From contig CACXBB010000016.1 of NCBI GenBank assembly GCA_902765735.1, positions 1 to 64,000 of the forward strand: a stretch of DNA of 64,000 nucleotides. The letters run 5' to 3'. The notes beneath the pieces are model-generated. The model did no database searches, was not told the DNA's origin, and saw only the letters and a list, made by a program, of their open reading frames with translations. The position numbers were made by a program, and so were the translations under genes. The stretch's first letter is position 1. The number at the start of each line of letters is the position of its first letter. Positions 28,751-37,730 of this stretch are shown here, in pieces. The stretch comes from an uncultured Eubacteriales bacterium. Its GTDB lineage: Bacteria; Bacillota; Clostridia; Christensenellales; Aristaeellaceae.

Positions 28751-29893
28751 ATGGAGCTAACCGACATTCGCCATGAAATCGATCGCATCGACGACCAGCT
28801 TGTGAAGCTGTTTGCGGAGCGCATGGACTGTTCCCGCCGGGTGGCGGAGGCCAAGCGCGAGACGGGCAAGCCCATCCGCGACCGGGCGCGGGAGCGCGAG
28901 ATCGTGAACCGTCTGACGAAGGCGGCGGGGGAGCAGTACGCGCCCTACGTCAGCGCGCTGTACGGCCACATATTCGATCTGAGCCGAAGCCTCCAGTCCT
29001 CGGTGCAGCAGCGCCCCGGGAAACTCTCGGAGAAGATCGCCCGCGCGCTGTCCGAGACGCAGGGCCGCGCGCTGCCCGCCCACGCGCTGGTGGCGTGCCA
29101 GGGCGTCGAGGGCAGCTATCAGCAGCAGGCCACGGAGAAGCTGTTCAGTTACCCGGACATACTCTACTTCGACAGCTTCGACAAGGTGTTCAGCGCCGTG
29201 GAGAAGGGCATGTGCCAGTACGGCATACTGCCCATCGAAAATTCCACCGCCGGGTCGGTCACGCAGGTGTACGACCTGATGGAGAAGCACCACTTCTACA
29301 TCTGCGGGGCGCAGAAGCTGCGCCTCGACCACCGCCTGATGCGCAAAAACGGCGACTCCGATCAGCCGATTACGGAGATCGTGTCCCACGAGCAGGCGCT
29401 TCGCCAGTGCTCCCGCTTCCTGGAGGCGCACCCGGAGATCAGGGTCACCCGCATGGAGAACACCGCCGTGGCGGCGAAGTACGTGTCCGAGTGCGGGCGG
29501 GACGACGTGGCCGCCATCGCCTCGAAGGTGTGCGCGGAGCTCTACGGGCTGGACGTCGTGAACGACGCCGTGAGCAACTCCGAGTACAACTACACCCGGT
29601 TCATCTGCATCTCCCGGCGGCTGGAGATCTACCCCTCGGCGAACAAGATCTCGCTGATGCTGAACCTGGCGCACGAGCCGGGGTCCTTAAACGCCGTGGT
29701 GTCCCGGCTGGCCATCGCCGGCATCAACCTGCTCAAGCTGGAGAGCCGGCCCATCCCCGCTCGGGAGTTCGAGTTCAGGTTCTTCTTCGACATGGCCGCC
29801 TCCGTGCAGGACCCCGAGGTGGTGCGCCTGCTGGGCGAGCTGGAGGCCCACTGCGACCGGTTTGTGTTCCTGGGATGCTACGATGAGAGGTGA
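28751..29893 (+). CDS. pheA: Bifunctional chorismate mutase / prephenate dehydratase (P-protein)
   Basis: 380 aa. The N-terminal AroQ-type chorismate mutase (about residues 1-85, with IRHEIDRIDDQLVKLFAERM) makes prephenate. The central dehydratase (about 113-290, CQGVEGSYQQQA and GILPIENSTAGSVTQVYDL) forms phenylpyruvate. The C-terminal ACT domain (about 300-380) has EPGSLNAVV and ESRPIP, the phenylalanine-binding blocks, so feedback inhibition by Phe is expected. The start is the ATG 8 nt after AAAGGAG; upstream frame belongs to the repeat. The aroE-aroK gene starts 4 nt after the stop. Confidence 0.95.
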   Translation: MELTDIRHEIDRIDDQLVKLFAERMDCSRRVAEAKRETGKPIRDRAREREIVNRLTKAAGEQYAPYVSALYGHIFDLSRSLQSSVQQRPGKLSEKIARALSETQGRALPAHALVACQGVEGSYQQQATEKLFSYPDILYFDSFDKVFSAVEKGMCQYGILPIENSTAGSVTQVYDLMEKHHFYICGAQKLRLDHRLMRKNGDSDQPITEIVSHEQALRQCSRFLEAHPEIRVTRMENTAVAAKYVSECGRDDVAAIASKVCAELYGLDVVNDAVSNSEYNYTRFICISRRLEIYPSANKISLMLNLAHEPGSLNAVVSRLAIAGINLLKLESRPIPAREFEFRFFFDMAASVQDPEVVRLLGELEAHCDRFVFLGCYDER

Positions 29894-29897
29894 GCGC

Positions 29898-31139
29898 ATG
29901 CAGTACGGCCTGATCGGCGCGAAGCTGGGCCACAGCTATTCGCCCGCGATACACGCCCGGCTGGGCGACTACGACTACCGCCTGTACGAGCGCACGGAGA
30001 AGGCGTTCATCGAGCTGCTGGCGTCCCGGCGGTTTCGTGGGCTTAACGTCACCATCCCCTACAAGGTGGTGGCCTATGAGCACTGCGACGCACTGTCGGA
30101 CACCGCCCGCGAGGTGGGCTGCGTGAACACGCTCATCGTGCAAGGCGACGGCACGCTCTACGGCCACAACACCGACATCGGCGGCTTCATGGCCATGGCG
30201 AAGCGGGCCGGGGTGGCCATCGCCGGGAAGAAGTGCGCCATACTGGGCAGCGGCGGGACCTCGCTGACCGCCCGGGCCGCCTGCCGGCGCTTCGGGGCGC
30301 GTGAGATCGTGGTGGTGTCCCGGCAGGGACCGGTGGACTACGACGCCCTGTACCGGGATCACGCCGACGCGGAGGTGCTCGTCAACGCCACCCCCGTGGG
30401 CATGTACCCGGACAACGGCCGATCCCCCGCGGACCTGTCGCGGCTTCCGAGGCTGACCGGCGTGCTGGACGTGATCTACAACCCGGACAAGACCGCGCTG
30501 ATCCTGGACGCCGAGGCGCGGGGCATCCCCTGCGCGGGCGGGCTGTACATGCTGGTGGGCCAGGCGCGCGAGGCCGCGGAGCTGTTCACGGGCCGCGCCA
30601 TCCCGGACGCCGTGACCGACGCAATCTACGGCGAACTGCGCGGGGAGGCGCTCAACCTCATACTGATCGGCATGCCCGGCAGCGGCAAGTCCTCCGTCGG
30701 ACGGATGCTCGCGGCGCGGATGGGCCGGGATTTCGTGGACTGCGACGCCGAGATCGTGAAGCGGGCAAAGACCACCATCCCGGAAATCTTCGCCAGGCGG
30801 GGCGAGAGGGCCTTCCGGGACATGGAATCGGCGGTCATAGCGGAGGCCTGTAAGGAGAAATCCCGGGTGATCGCCACCGGCGGCGGCGCGGTGCTCAGAC
30901 CGGAGAACGTGCGCGCCATGCGTCAAAACGGCGTGGTGGTGTGGGTGAAGCGGCCGCTCGAGGCGCTGCCCATGGACGGCAGGCCGCTGTCCTCCGGGCG
31001 CGCGGCGCTTGAGGCCATGTGGCTTGCCCGCGAACCGCTGTACCGGGCCGCCGCCGACGCGGCCATCGGCAACGACGGGACCCATGAGGCCGCTGTCAAC
31101 GCGGCAAAGGAGGCGTTTTATGAAGCTGCTCATCGTTAA
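29898..31139 (+). CDS. aroE-aroK: Shikimate dehydrogenase - shikimate kinase fusion (AroE-AroK)
   Basis: 413 aa. Residues 1 to about 250 are shikimate dehydrogenase: MQYGLIGAKLGHSYSP, the catalytic lysine in NVTIPYK, GHNTDIGGF, the NADP loop AILGSGGTSLTARAA and the C-terminal GLYMLVGQAREA. Residues from about 253 are shikimate kinase: Walker A GMPGSGKSSVG, VDCDAEIVKRAKTTIPEIF, and GGGAVLRPENV. The two normally separate enzymes therefore sit on one chain and catalyse consecutive steps (dehydroshikimate to shikimate to shikimate 3-phosphate). There is no stop or frame change at the junction. It overlaps aroQ by 20 nt. Confidence 0.94.
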   Translation: MQYGLIGAKLGHSYSPAIHARLGDYDYRLYERTEKAFIELLASRRFRGLNVTIPYKVVAYEHCDALSDTAREVGCVNTLIVQGDGTLYGHNTDIGGFMAMAKRAGVAIAGKKCAILGSGGTSLTARAACRRFGAREIVVVSRQGPVDYDALYRDHADAEVLVNATPVGMYPDNGRSPADLSRLPRLTGVLDVIYNPDKTALILDAEARGIPCAGGLYMLVGQAREAAELFTGRAIPDAVTDAIYGELRGEALNLILIGMPGSGKSSVGRMLAARMGRDFVDCDAEIVKRAKTTIPEIFARRGERAFRDMESAVIAEACKEKSRVIATGGGAVLRPENVRAMRQNGVVVWVKRPLEALPMDGRPLSSGRAALEAMWLAREPLYRAAADAAIGNDGTHEAAVNAAKEAFYEAAHR

Positions 31140-31578
31140 CGGGCCCAACCTCAACATGCTGGGCATCCGGGAAAAGCACATCTACGGCGACCGGGACTAC
31201 GACGCCCTGTGCCGCATGATCGAGGGCTGGGCCGCGGAGCTGGGCTGCGAGGCGGAGCTCTTCCAGTCCAACCACGAGGGGGCCATCGTGGACCGCATCC
31301 AGCAGGCCTATTTCGACGGCACCGACGGCATCGTCATCAACCCCGCCGCCTATACCCACACCAGCGTGGCCATACTCGACGCCCTCAAGGCCGTGCAGCT
31401 GCCCGCCGTGGAGGTCCATATCTCCGATGTCAACGCCCGCGAGCCCTTCCGCCGCCTCTCCTACGCCGGCATGGCCTGCTGCGAGCACTTCATCGGGATG
31501 GGGTTTGAGGGCTACCGCCTTGCAATGGTTTACCTTGTGGATAAAATTGGGAATGGGAAATTGGGAATTGGGAATTAA
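31120..31578 (+). CDS. aroQ: 3-dehydroquinate dehydratase type II
   Basis: 152 aa. Dehydrates 3-dehydroquinate to 3-dehydroshikimate. Type II motifs: LIVNGPNLNMLGIRE, the catalytic tyrosine in EKHIYGDRDY, FQSNHEGAIVDRIQQA, NPAAYTHTSVA and VEVHISDVNAREPFR. Start preceded by AAAGGAGG and placed inside the end of the kinase domain. The last ten residues (IGNGKLGIGN) and the stop codon are encoded by a simple-repeat arm that follows, so the native C-terminus has been replaced or extended by the repeat. Last gene of the aromatic operon. Confidence 0.94.
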   Translation: MKLLIVNGPNLNMLGIREKHIYGDRDYDALCRMIEGWAAELGCEAELFQSNHEGAIVDRIQQAYFDGTDGIVINPAAYTHTSVAILDALKAVQLPAVEVHISDVNAREPFRRLSYAGMACCEHFIGMGFEGYRLAMVYLVDKIGNGKLGIGN

Positions 31579-31640
31579 AAAAAACGCGGCAGCCGCCATT
31601 TCAAATTCCCAATTCCCCATTCCCCATTCCCAATTATTCA
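31545..31640. repeat. Short simple-arm inverted element overlapping the aroQ end
   Basis: Left arm of AATTGGGAATGGGAAATTGGG words overlaps the last codons of aroQ. Core ACGCGGCAGCCGCCA near 31585. Right arm of AAATTCCCAATTCCCC words ends near 31640. Possible roles include the operon's 3' hairpin. Confidence 0.85.
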
Positions 31641-31651
31641 TACAACTTTGC

Positions 31652-31680
31652 TTGAAACTCCCACCGCATTCCCCTAAAAT
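31652..31680 (+). promoter_or_regulatory. glnN promoter
   Basis: TTGAAA (31652-31657), 17-nt spacer, TAAAAT (31675-31680), about 32 nt before the glnN start. Confidence 0.7.
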
Positions 31681-31712
31681 GTTACCATCGACACAAACGG
31701 GGAGTGAAGCCC

Positions 31713-33818
31713 ATGAATGATCTGACCAACCGCTTTGCCAGCAAGGTGTTCGACCTTGGGACGATGAAGCAGCGTCTGCCGAAGGACACCTACAGGGTGA
31801 TGCTGCGCTGCATCCGGGACGGCAAGCGCCTGGACGTCTCGATAGCCAACGTGGTGGCCAACGCCATGAAGGACTGGGCCATCGAACAGGGCGCGACCCA
31901 CTTCACCCACTGGTTCCAGCCCATGACGGGCATCACCGCCGAGAAGCACGACAGCTTCATATCGCCCGTGGGCGACGGCCCGGGCGGCGCGCCCGGCGGC
32001 ATCATCATGGAGTTCTCCGGCAAGGAGCTGGTGCGGGGCGAGTCGGACGCATCCTCCTTCCCCTCGGGCGGGCTGCGGTCCACCTTCGAGGCCCGGGGCT
32101 ACACCGCCTGGGACCCCACCAGCTACGCCTTCATCAAGGATACGGTGCTCTACATCCCCACTGCGTTTTGCAGCTACGGCGGCGAGGCGCTGGACATGAA
32201 GACGCCGCTTCTTCGGTCCATGGAGGCCATCAGCCGCCAGGCGACCCGCATACTGAAGCTGTTCGGGCACGAGGGCGTCAAGGCCATCACCACCGTGGGC
32301 GCGGAGCAGGAGTACTTCCTGGTGGATCAGTCCATGGTGGACGCCCGGGAGGACCTGATGCTCACGGGCCGCACGCTGTTCGGCACGCGCCCGCCCAAGG
32401 GCCAGGAGCTGGACGACCACTACTACGGCGTCATCAAGCCCCGGGTGCAGGCGTTCATGAAGGAATTGAACGACGAGCTATGGCAATTGGGCATACTGGC
32501 CAAGACCGAGCACAACGAGGTGGCCCCCGCCCAGCACGAGCTGGCCCCGATCTTCACCACCACCAACATCTCCGTGGACCACAACCAGCTCACCATGGAG
32601 CTCATGCAGAAGGTGGCCCACCGCCACGGCATGGTGTGCCTGCTGCACGAGAAGCCCTTCAACTGCGTCAACGGCTCGGGCAAGCACAACAACTGGTCCA
32701 TCGCCACCGACACCGGCGTCAACCTGCTGGAGCCCGGCGCGACGCCCTTTGAAAACGCCCAGTTTCTGCTGTTTCTGTGCGCCGTGATCCAGGCGGTGGA
32801 CGACTATCAGGACCTGCTGCGCATCTCCGTGGCCACTCCGGGCAACGACCATCGCCTGGGCGCCAACGAGGCTCCGCCGGCGGTGGTGTCCATGTTCCTG
32901 GGCGACGAGTTGACCGAGGTGCTGGAGGCCATCGAGAACGAGGCCGATTACAGCGGGCGCGACCAGCAGCAGCTCAAGATCGGCGTGCACGTGCTGCCCC
33001 GCTTCCCCAAGGACTCCACCGACCGAAACCGCACCTCGCCCTTCGCCTTCACCGGCAACAAGTTCGAGTTCCGCATGCCGGGGGCGTCGCTGTCCATGGC
33101 CAAGCCCAACATCGTCATCAACACGGCGGTGGCGGAGAGCCTCAGGCAGTACGCCGATGTGCTGGAGGGCGCGGAGGATTTCACTTCCGCGCTGCACAAC
33201 CTGATCCGCGACACCGTGCGCGCCCACAAGCGCATACTGTTCAACGGCAACGGCTACGACGGCGGCTGGATCCACGAGGCCCGCGCGCGGGGGCTTCAAA
33301 ACCTGCCCACCACGCCCGACGCGCTGGCCCACCTGCTGGATCAGAAGAACATCGACCTGTTCGAGGCCCACGGGGTCTACAACGCCGCCGAGCTGCGCTC
33401 CCGGTACGAGATACTGCTGGAGAACTACGCCAAGGTGATCCACATCGAGGCCGAGACGCTGATCGACATGGTCAACCGCAACATACTGCCCGCGGTGTCG
33501 GACTTCTCCGCTCGGCTGTGCCGGAACGCCCTCGCCAAGGGCAACTTCGCCGGGACCGCCTGCGGCTACGAGAAGGCCCGCGCAAAGGAGCTCTCCCGGC
33601 TGTCCGATGAGATCTACACCGGCGTCAACGTGCTCTCCGAGGCCATCAGCGCCTCCGACCGGGTGGACGGCACCCTCGAGCGCGCCATGCACTATAAGGA
33701 CGACGTGGTGTCCGCCATGAACGCCCTGCGGGAGGGCATCGACACCGCCGAGAGCATGATGCCCGCCGACGCCTGGCCGTATCCGTCGTATATAGATATT
33801 TTGTTTTCGGTGAAGTGA
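31713..33818 (+). CDS. glnN: Glutamine synthetase type III
   Basis: 701 aa, the long type III form found in Bacteroides, cyanobacteria and Clostridia. It also makes glutamine from glutamate and ammonia. Conserved regions include [19 protein letters not shown], the [19 protein letters not shown] stretch, [12 protein letters not shown], the [14 protein letters not shown] block and [20 protein letters not shown] (cited in part). GGGGAG 8 nt upstream supports ATG at 31713 over a GTG three codons earlier. It has its own promoter, so the cell has two unrelated glutamine synthetases within 18 kb. Regulation of this copy is unknown. Confidence 0.95.
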   Translation: MNDLTNRFASKVFDLGTMKQRLPKDTYRVMLRCIRDGKRLDVSIANVVANAMKDWAIEQGATHFTHWFQPMTGITAEKHDSFISPVGDGPGGAPGGIIMEFSGKELVRGESDASSFPSGGLRSTFEARGYTAWDPTSYAFIKDTVLYIPTAFCSYGGEALDMKTPLLRSMEAISRQATRILKLFGHEGVKAITTVGAEQEYFLVDQSMVDAREDLMLTGRTLFGTRPPKGQELDDHYYGVIKPRVQAFMKELNDELWQLGILAKTEHNEVAPAQHELAPIFTTTNISVDHNQLTMELMQKVAHRHGMVCLLHEKPFNCVNGSGKHNNWSIATDTGVNLLEPGATPFENAQFLLFLCAVIQAVDDYQDLLRISVATPGNDHRLGANEAPPAVVSMFLGDELTEVLEAIENEADYSGRDQQQLKIGVHVLPRFPKDSTDRNRTSPFAFTGNKFEFRMPGASLSMAKPNIVINTAVAESLRQYADVLEGAEDFTSALHNLIRDTVRAHKRILFNGNGYDGGWIHEARARGLQNLPTTPDALAHLLDQKNIDLFEAHGVYNAAELRSRYEILLENYAKVIHIEAETLIDMVNRNILPAVSDFSARLCRNALAKGNFAGTACGYEKARAKELSRLSDEIYTGVNVLSEAISASDRVDGTLERAMHYKDDVVSAMNALREGIDTAESMMPADAWPYPSYIDILFSVK

Positions 33819-33874
33819 CGGGTTGAGTGGGACGGACGGGGCTGCCACAAAACACATACGGATTCATGAAACAT

Positions 33875-34145
33875 GCGTAGGGGCGCCGATGCGGCGCCCG
33901 CCCGGGTACGAAATGCAACGTACTTCCCGGCGGGCGGCGCATCGCCGCCCCTACGAGTTTGATTCCTCCTGTTACCGGAATACGCTTATTGTCGGTACAA
34001 ATCCCATCGTAGGGACGCTATAATTGGCGTCCGCGTAACCCGTTTTGCCTTGAACGGACGCCATGTATGGCGTCCCTACGATGGGCATCATCGTGCGGCA
34101 ACAGCTATTCCTGTTTCCTGTTCCCTGTTCCCTGTTCCCTTCCCT
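33875..34145. repeat. GTAGGGRCG palindrome cluster and GGGAACAGG arm
   Basis: Three parts. 33877-33955: GTAGGGGCGCCGATGCGGCG ... CGCCGCCCCTACG inverted repeat. 34008-34085: GTAGGGACGC ... GGACGCCATGTATGGCGTCC ... CTACG. 34107-34145: tandem CTGTTCC words that encode the C-terminus of the minus-strand glycosyltransferase fusion. Nothing else was recognised in this 286-bp gap; no clear glnN terminator is visible. Confidence 0.78.
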
Positions 34146-36249
34146 CTAACTTCTGCTTCAAGAAATGCGCAACCCGGAGAACGATGCTGCGCTTATTGAG
34201 CAGCACATAGGGGACCTCGCGGTACTTCACGCCGTTGGTCTCCAGCCACACGTCCAAGAGACGCTCGGCGAGGTAGCAGAACACGTGCGGGTCCTTCCCG
34301 GCACAGCGCTCCCAGGGGGTCTCCGCCTCCATCGCGCCCAGCACGTCGAACAGCCATCCGCAGTAGCGGTTGAAGATGTCGCGCCGCATCATGAACAGGT
34401 TGAAGCGGTGGCCGGAGGTGCATCTCAGGGAGCGGTCGTAGGCCGGCAGGTACGCGGGCCAGCGCTTCGACAGCAGCTCCCGCAGCCGATCCAGGTCCGC
34501 GGCGTTGTGGACCCGGACGTACTGGCCGTAGTTCGATTCGACGTAATACTTCCGCCGCCGGGGCAGCAGCACCTCCTCGCCCTCGGCCAGCAGCCGGAGC
34601 TGGTCGCCGGTGAGTATGTTCTTCCGCTGGGCGCGGAACCGCCGCAGGGTGAAGTAGCAGTCGTGGGGCGCGAAGCCCACGTAGTCGTTGTGGCAGTGCT
34701 TCCAGGCCCAGTAGAGCGCCGTCAGCGGTCCGTAGCCCGGGTATTTTTCGCTGATGTTGTCCCCGGTGTCGTCGGGGGCGTACTCCAGGGCGGGCCGGAC
34801 GGCAGCCCCCGGCTGGATCGGCAGGTACACCGGGTCGCCCGGCAGCCAGCACTTGACGGGGGCGGCGACCACCACCCGGACGTCCGTCTCGCCGGTGGCG
34901 CCGATGTGCTCGCTGTTCAGCATGCCGCCGGTGGCGGTCATGAAGAGTATGCGCAGATCCAGCCACGGGCTCCAGTTGTCGATGTACCACAGGTCCAGCT
35001 CGATGCGCCGGGAGATGCTGGTATCGCCGCGGTAGCCGTTCACCTGGGCCCAGCCGGTGATGCCGGGCTTGACCTGGTGCTTGACCATGTACAGCGGGAT
35101 CTCCTGCTTGAACTGCTCCACGAAGTGCGGCAGCTCCGGCCGGGGACCCACCAGGGACATGTCCCCCCGCAGCACGTTGAAAAGCTGGGGCAGCTCGTCC
35201 AGCGAGGTCTTGCGGATCAGGCTGCCGAATTTTGTCCGGCGGTCGTCGGCGGACTTCGACCAGGCGGTGTCCTGAGCGTCATTGACCCGCATGGAGCGGA
35301 ACTTCAGCATCCTGAATTCCCGGCGCTTGTAGCCCACGCGCACCTGACTGAACAGCACCGGCCCGGGGCTGGACAGCTTCACCCCAACGGCGATGAGCAG
35401 CAGAAGCGGGCTCAGCACCAACAGCCCCACAAAGCTCACCGCCAGGTCGAAGGCCCGCTTCAGCACCGCCCAGCCGATGTCCTCCAGCCGGTTGGTGCGC
35501 ATGTTGATCAGCTTGCTGCGGCCCACGTTCTCGATGATGGGGTGGGCGGGGATCAGGTCGTTGTAGAAGGGGATCACCAGGTAGCGCACGCCGTTCTTTT
35601 CGCAGGCGGCGATCAGGCCGGTGATGTGCCGGTATTCCTCCGCCTCCAGCGCGATGACCACCTCGTCGATGGCGGGCTCCGCCAGCAGCGCCTCCAGGGC
35701 GGGGTCGTCGGGGCTGATGGTGATGTCGATCTGTATGCCCAGCTCCGGCGCGCTGTTCACGTCCTCGATGTACTGCCGCGCCAGTGCCCCCGCGCCGATG
35801 ACCACCTCGTGCTTGATGTTGAAGCCCTGCACCCGCAGACGGTCCAGCAGCATGCGGCTGGCGACGTACTTGCCGCCCAGCAGCAAAAGCGTCAGCGCGT
35901 AGAAGATCAGCAGCGTGCCGCGGGAGAATTCCTCCAGGCGGAACACGTACAAGAGCGTGGAGGCGATCAGCACCGTGCCCGTGGTCGCAGCCAGCAGCAT
36001 GCCCAGCTTCCAGCCCAGGCTGCGCATGCGCGTGGTGCTGTAAAAGCCCAGCAGGGCCAGCACCAGCAGAAGTCCCGCCGCATAGACCGTGGCGGCGAAG
36101 ATCATCTGGCGCGTCATGGCCATGTTAAAGTAGTCGTCGGTCAGCACCCGCAGCCTGAACCAGGATGAAAACAGATAGGCTATGATGATGAGAAGGAAGT
36201 CAATGAAGGCGTTCAGCCGGTTCAGCCACGCCTGATTGCGCTTTATCAT
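34105..36249 (-). CDS. Priming phosphoglycosyltransferase fused to a DUF4422 glycosyltransferase domain
   Basis: 714 aa. The N-terminal half is a WbaP/CpsE-type polyprenyl-phosphate sugar-1-phosphate transferase: four membrane segments, a CoA-binding-like domain (about residues 130-240), a fifth membrane helix near 270, then KFRSMRVNDAQ, KTSLDELPQLFNVL and GDMSLVGPRPELP. It starts glycan assembly on undecaprenyl phosphate. From about residue 465 a DUF4422 domain follows (DDTGDNISEKYPGY, LTALYWAWKHC, VGFAPHDCYF), a family usually encoded as a separate capsule glycosyltransferase. AAGGAGG fixes the start 11 codons inside the open frame. The C-terminal EGREQGTGNRKQE comes from a repeat arm. No other capsule genes are nearby. 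Confidence 0.9.
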   Translation of the reverse strand: MIKRNQAWLNRLNAFIDFLLIIIAYLFSSWFRLRVLTDDYFNMAMTRQMIFAATVYAAGLLLVLALLGFYSTTRMRSLGWKLGMLLAATTGTVLIASTLLYVFRLEEFSRGTLLIFYALTLLLLGGKYVASRMLLDRLRVQGFNIKHEVVIGAGALARQYIEDVNSAPELGIQIDITISPDDPALEALLAEPAIDEVVIALEAEEYRHITGLIAACEKNGVRYLVIPFYNDLIPAHPIIENVGRSKLINMRTNRLEDIGWAVLKRAFDLAVSFVGLLVLSPLLLLIAVGVKLSSPGPVLFSQVRVGYKRREFRMLKFRSMRVNDAQDTAWSKSADDRRTKFGSLIRKTSLDELPQLFNVLRGDMSLVGPRPELPHFVEQFKQEIPLYMVKHQVKPGITGWAQVNGYRGDTSISRRIELDLWYIDNWSPWLDLRILFMTATGGMLNSEHIGATGETDVRVVVAAPVKCWLPGDPVYLPIQPGAAVRPALEYAPDDTGDNISEKYPGYGPLTALYWAWKHCHNDYVGFAPHDCYFTLRRFRAQRKNILTGDQLRLLAEGEEVLLPRRRKYYVESNYGQYVRVHNAADLDRLRELLSKRWPAYLPAYDRSLRCTSGHRFNLFMMRRDIFNRYCGWLFDVLGAMEAETPWERCAGKDPHVFCYLAERLLDVWLETNGVKYREVPYVLLNKRSIVLRVAHFLKQKLEGREQGTGNRKQE

Positions 36250-36306
36250 CCCTCTCTCCTCCTTTGTCGCAAGTGGTGTCATGCCTGTGTATACAACACC
36301 ATTATG

Positions 36307-36334
36307 ATTATAACATATTCCGGGAAGGATTGCA
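36307..36334 (-). promoter_or_regulatory. Promoter of the glycosyltransferase fusion
   Basis: Minus strand: TGCAAT, 16-nt spacer, TATAAT (36312-36307), about 58 nt before the start codon. Confidence 0.5.
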
Positions 36335-36360
36335 TCTGTTTTTTCAATGTAAATAAACAG

Positions 36361-36388
36361 CGCCGCGAAGCCAACGGGCTTCGCGGCG
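36361..36388 (-). terminator. Terminator after the small zinc-ribbon gene
   Basis: Perfect 12-bp stem CGCCGCGAAGCC/GGCTTCGCGGCG with a 4-nt loop. On the minus strand it is followed by CTGTTTATTT. It lies 32 nt after the stop of the small gene. Confidence 0.75.
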
Positions 36389-36420
36389 TCACATTGCGCA
36401 CGGTTGGATCGGAGGGCGCT

Positions 36421-36582
36421 TCACCCGGCGACGGGCTGCGCCTGGGCCACCTCGGCCATGATCGCGTTGACCTTGTCCGGGCTCATGCCCAGCGCCTCGA
36501 GGGCCTGTTTCATGCTGCAAATCGGGCACTTGGCGCCATGGGACGGGTCGTAGAGCTTCTGACAGCAAGGGCACTTGGACAT
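36421..36582 (-). CDS. Small zinc-ribbon protein
   Basis: 53 aa. Two CxxC-like knuckles (SKCPCCQKLYD and AKCPICSMKQ) spaced 13 residues apart could bind one zinc. The rest is a short helix ending AEVAQAQPVAG. Three consecutive ATG codons occur at the start; the third has the best 8-nt spacing from GGGAGG. A terminator follows. Function unknown; similar small proteins often act in RNA, protein or redox contacts, but nothing here shows which. Confidence 0.7.
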   Translation of the reverse strand: MSKCPCCQKLYDPSHGAKCPICSMKQALEALGMSPDKVNAIMAEVAQAQPVAG

Positions 36583-36701
36583 CATCATCGCCTCCCTGCG
36601 GTCATGATAAGATACGCCTGTTATATCCACAAGGAGTTTGTGTTTATTTTTTCATGAAAAGGACTAAATTTATCCCATATTTTTCATCGTTTGAAAAATG
36701 C

Positions 36702-36730
36702 TTGAAAGGAAGGCGGGATTTGGTTATAAT
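36702..36730 (+). promoter_or_regulatory. SDR gene promoter
   Basis: TTGAAA (36702-36707), 17-nt spacer, TATAAT (36725-36730), about 48 nt before the start. Confidence 0.82.
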
Positions 36731-36778
36731 AGTAGGGGAGAGTACCCGAAACATCACAATAATGGAAGGAGACTGACT

Positions 36779-37567
36779 ATGGATCTTAAGCTCAGGGATA
36801 AAGTGGTCCTCGTGACCGGCGGCACCGGCGGCATCGGCACGGCCATCGTGAAGGGCTTCCTGGCGGAGGGCGCGAAGGTGGCGTTCTCCTCGACCAGCCA
36901 GGCCAAGATCGACGCGCTGCTGCCCAAGCTGGAGGCGGCGGAGGGCCAGGTGGCCGGCTTCGTGGCCGACATGAACAAGGAAGAGGACATCAAGAACCTG
37001 GTCGAGGCCGCGAAGGCGAAGTTCGGCACGCTGGACGTCATCGTGCCCAACGCCGGCTACGAGGGCAAGGCCCATCCCGTCCAGGACATGTCGCTGGAGC
37101 TGTTCGAGCAGACCTACATGCTCAACGTGTTCGCCGTGATGCTCATACTGAAGTACGCCGCGCCCACGCTGATCGAGAAGAAGTCCGGCTCCGTGGTCGT
37201 GGTGGCCTCCGCCGCCGCCTACGAGCCCACCGCGGGCAACAGCGCCTACGTGTCCTCCAAGTACGCCGTGGCCGGCCTGACCAAGTGCGTCGCGCTGGAG
37301 CTGGGCCCGGTGGGCGTGCACGTCAACTACGTGTGCCCCGGCCCTGTGGACACGCCCATGATGCTGCGCATCGAGAAGGACTTCTTCGGCGATTCCATGA
37401 CCCACGAGGAAGCCATGGCCATGCTGGCCGGCAACTACGCCATGGACAAGCGCTACGCCACTCCCGAGGAGGTCGCCAACGCCGTGCTCTACCTCGCCTC
37501 CGAGGTTTCCGCCCACACCGCGGGCATGGGCATGCACGTGGACTCCAAGGTGTCCGCGCCGAACTGA
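36779..37567 (+). CDS. Short-chain dehydrogenase/reductase
   Basis: 262 aa classical SDR. Rossmann NAD(P) site VLVTGGTGGIGTAIV at about residues 11-25, NAG-type motif VPNAGYEG near 86, catalytic serine in VVASAAAYEP and the YxxxK pair AYVSSKYA near 160. PGPVDTPMM follows. The asparagine, serine, tyrosine and lysine of the tetrad are all present. Substrate cannot be told from sequence; 3-oxoacyl reductases, sugar alcohol dehydrogenases and steroid dehydrogenases share this layout. Monocistronic with its own promoter, AAGGAGA ribosome site, and a large hairpin element 21 nt after the stop. Confidence 0.88.
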   Translation: MDLKLRDKVVLVTGGTGGIGTAIVKGFLAEGAKVAFSSTSQAKIDALLPKLEAAEGQVAGFVADMNKEEDIKNLVEAAKAKFGTLDVIVPNAGYEGKAHPVQDMSLELFEQTYMLNVFAVMLILKYAAPTLIEKKSGSVVVVASAAAYEPTAGNSAYVSSKYAVAGLTKCVALELGPVGVHVNYVCPGPVDTPMMLRIEKDFFGDSMTHEEAMAMLAGNYAMDKRYATPEEVANAVLYLASEVSAHTAGMGMHVDSKVSAPN

Positions 37568-37588
37568 CAACCCCGTACTGCGGAAAAG

Positions 37589-37716
37589 GGGCTGTCTCAA
37601 AACGAACTACCGCTGTTCAATTCACCGTAGGGGCGGCATTCATGCCGCCCGCGGACGCCATAAATGGCGTCCCTACGGATGGATTGCATCGCGTGTTCGT
37701 CGTTTTGAGACAGCCC
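37589..37716. repeat. GGGCTGTCTCAAAACGA inverted element, copy 1
   Basis: Perfect 17-bp terminal inverted repeats (37589-37605 and 37700-37716). Inside are GTAGGGGCGGCATTCATGCC and GGACGCCATAAATGGCGTCC palindromes. It lies between the convergent SDR gene and iron-type permease, so it may end transcripts from both sides. A second copy in inverted orientation is at 40651-40791. Confidence 0.87.
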
Positions 37717-37730
37717 TGTTTTCATATCGC

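Noticed and set aside
33819..33860. Third GGGCTG...CAAAAC element after glnN
   Set aside because: Only a degenerate left end (GGGGCTGCCACAAAAC) is present; no matching right end was found.
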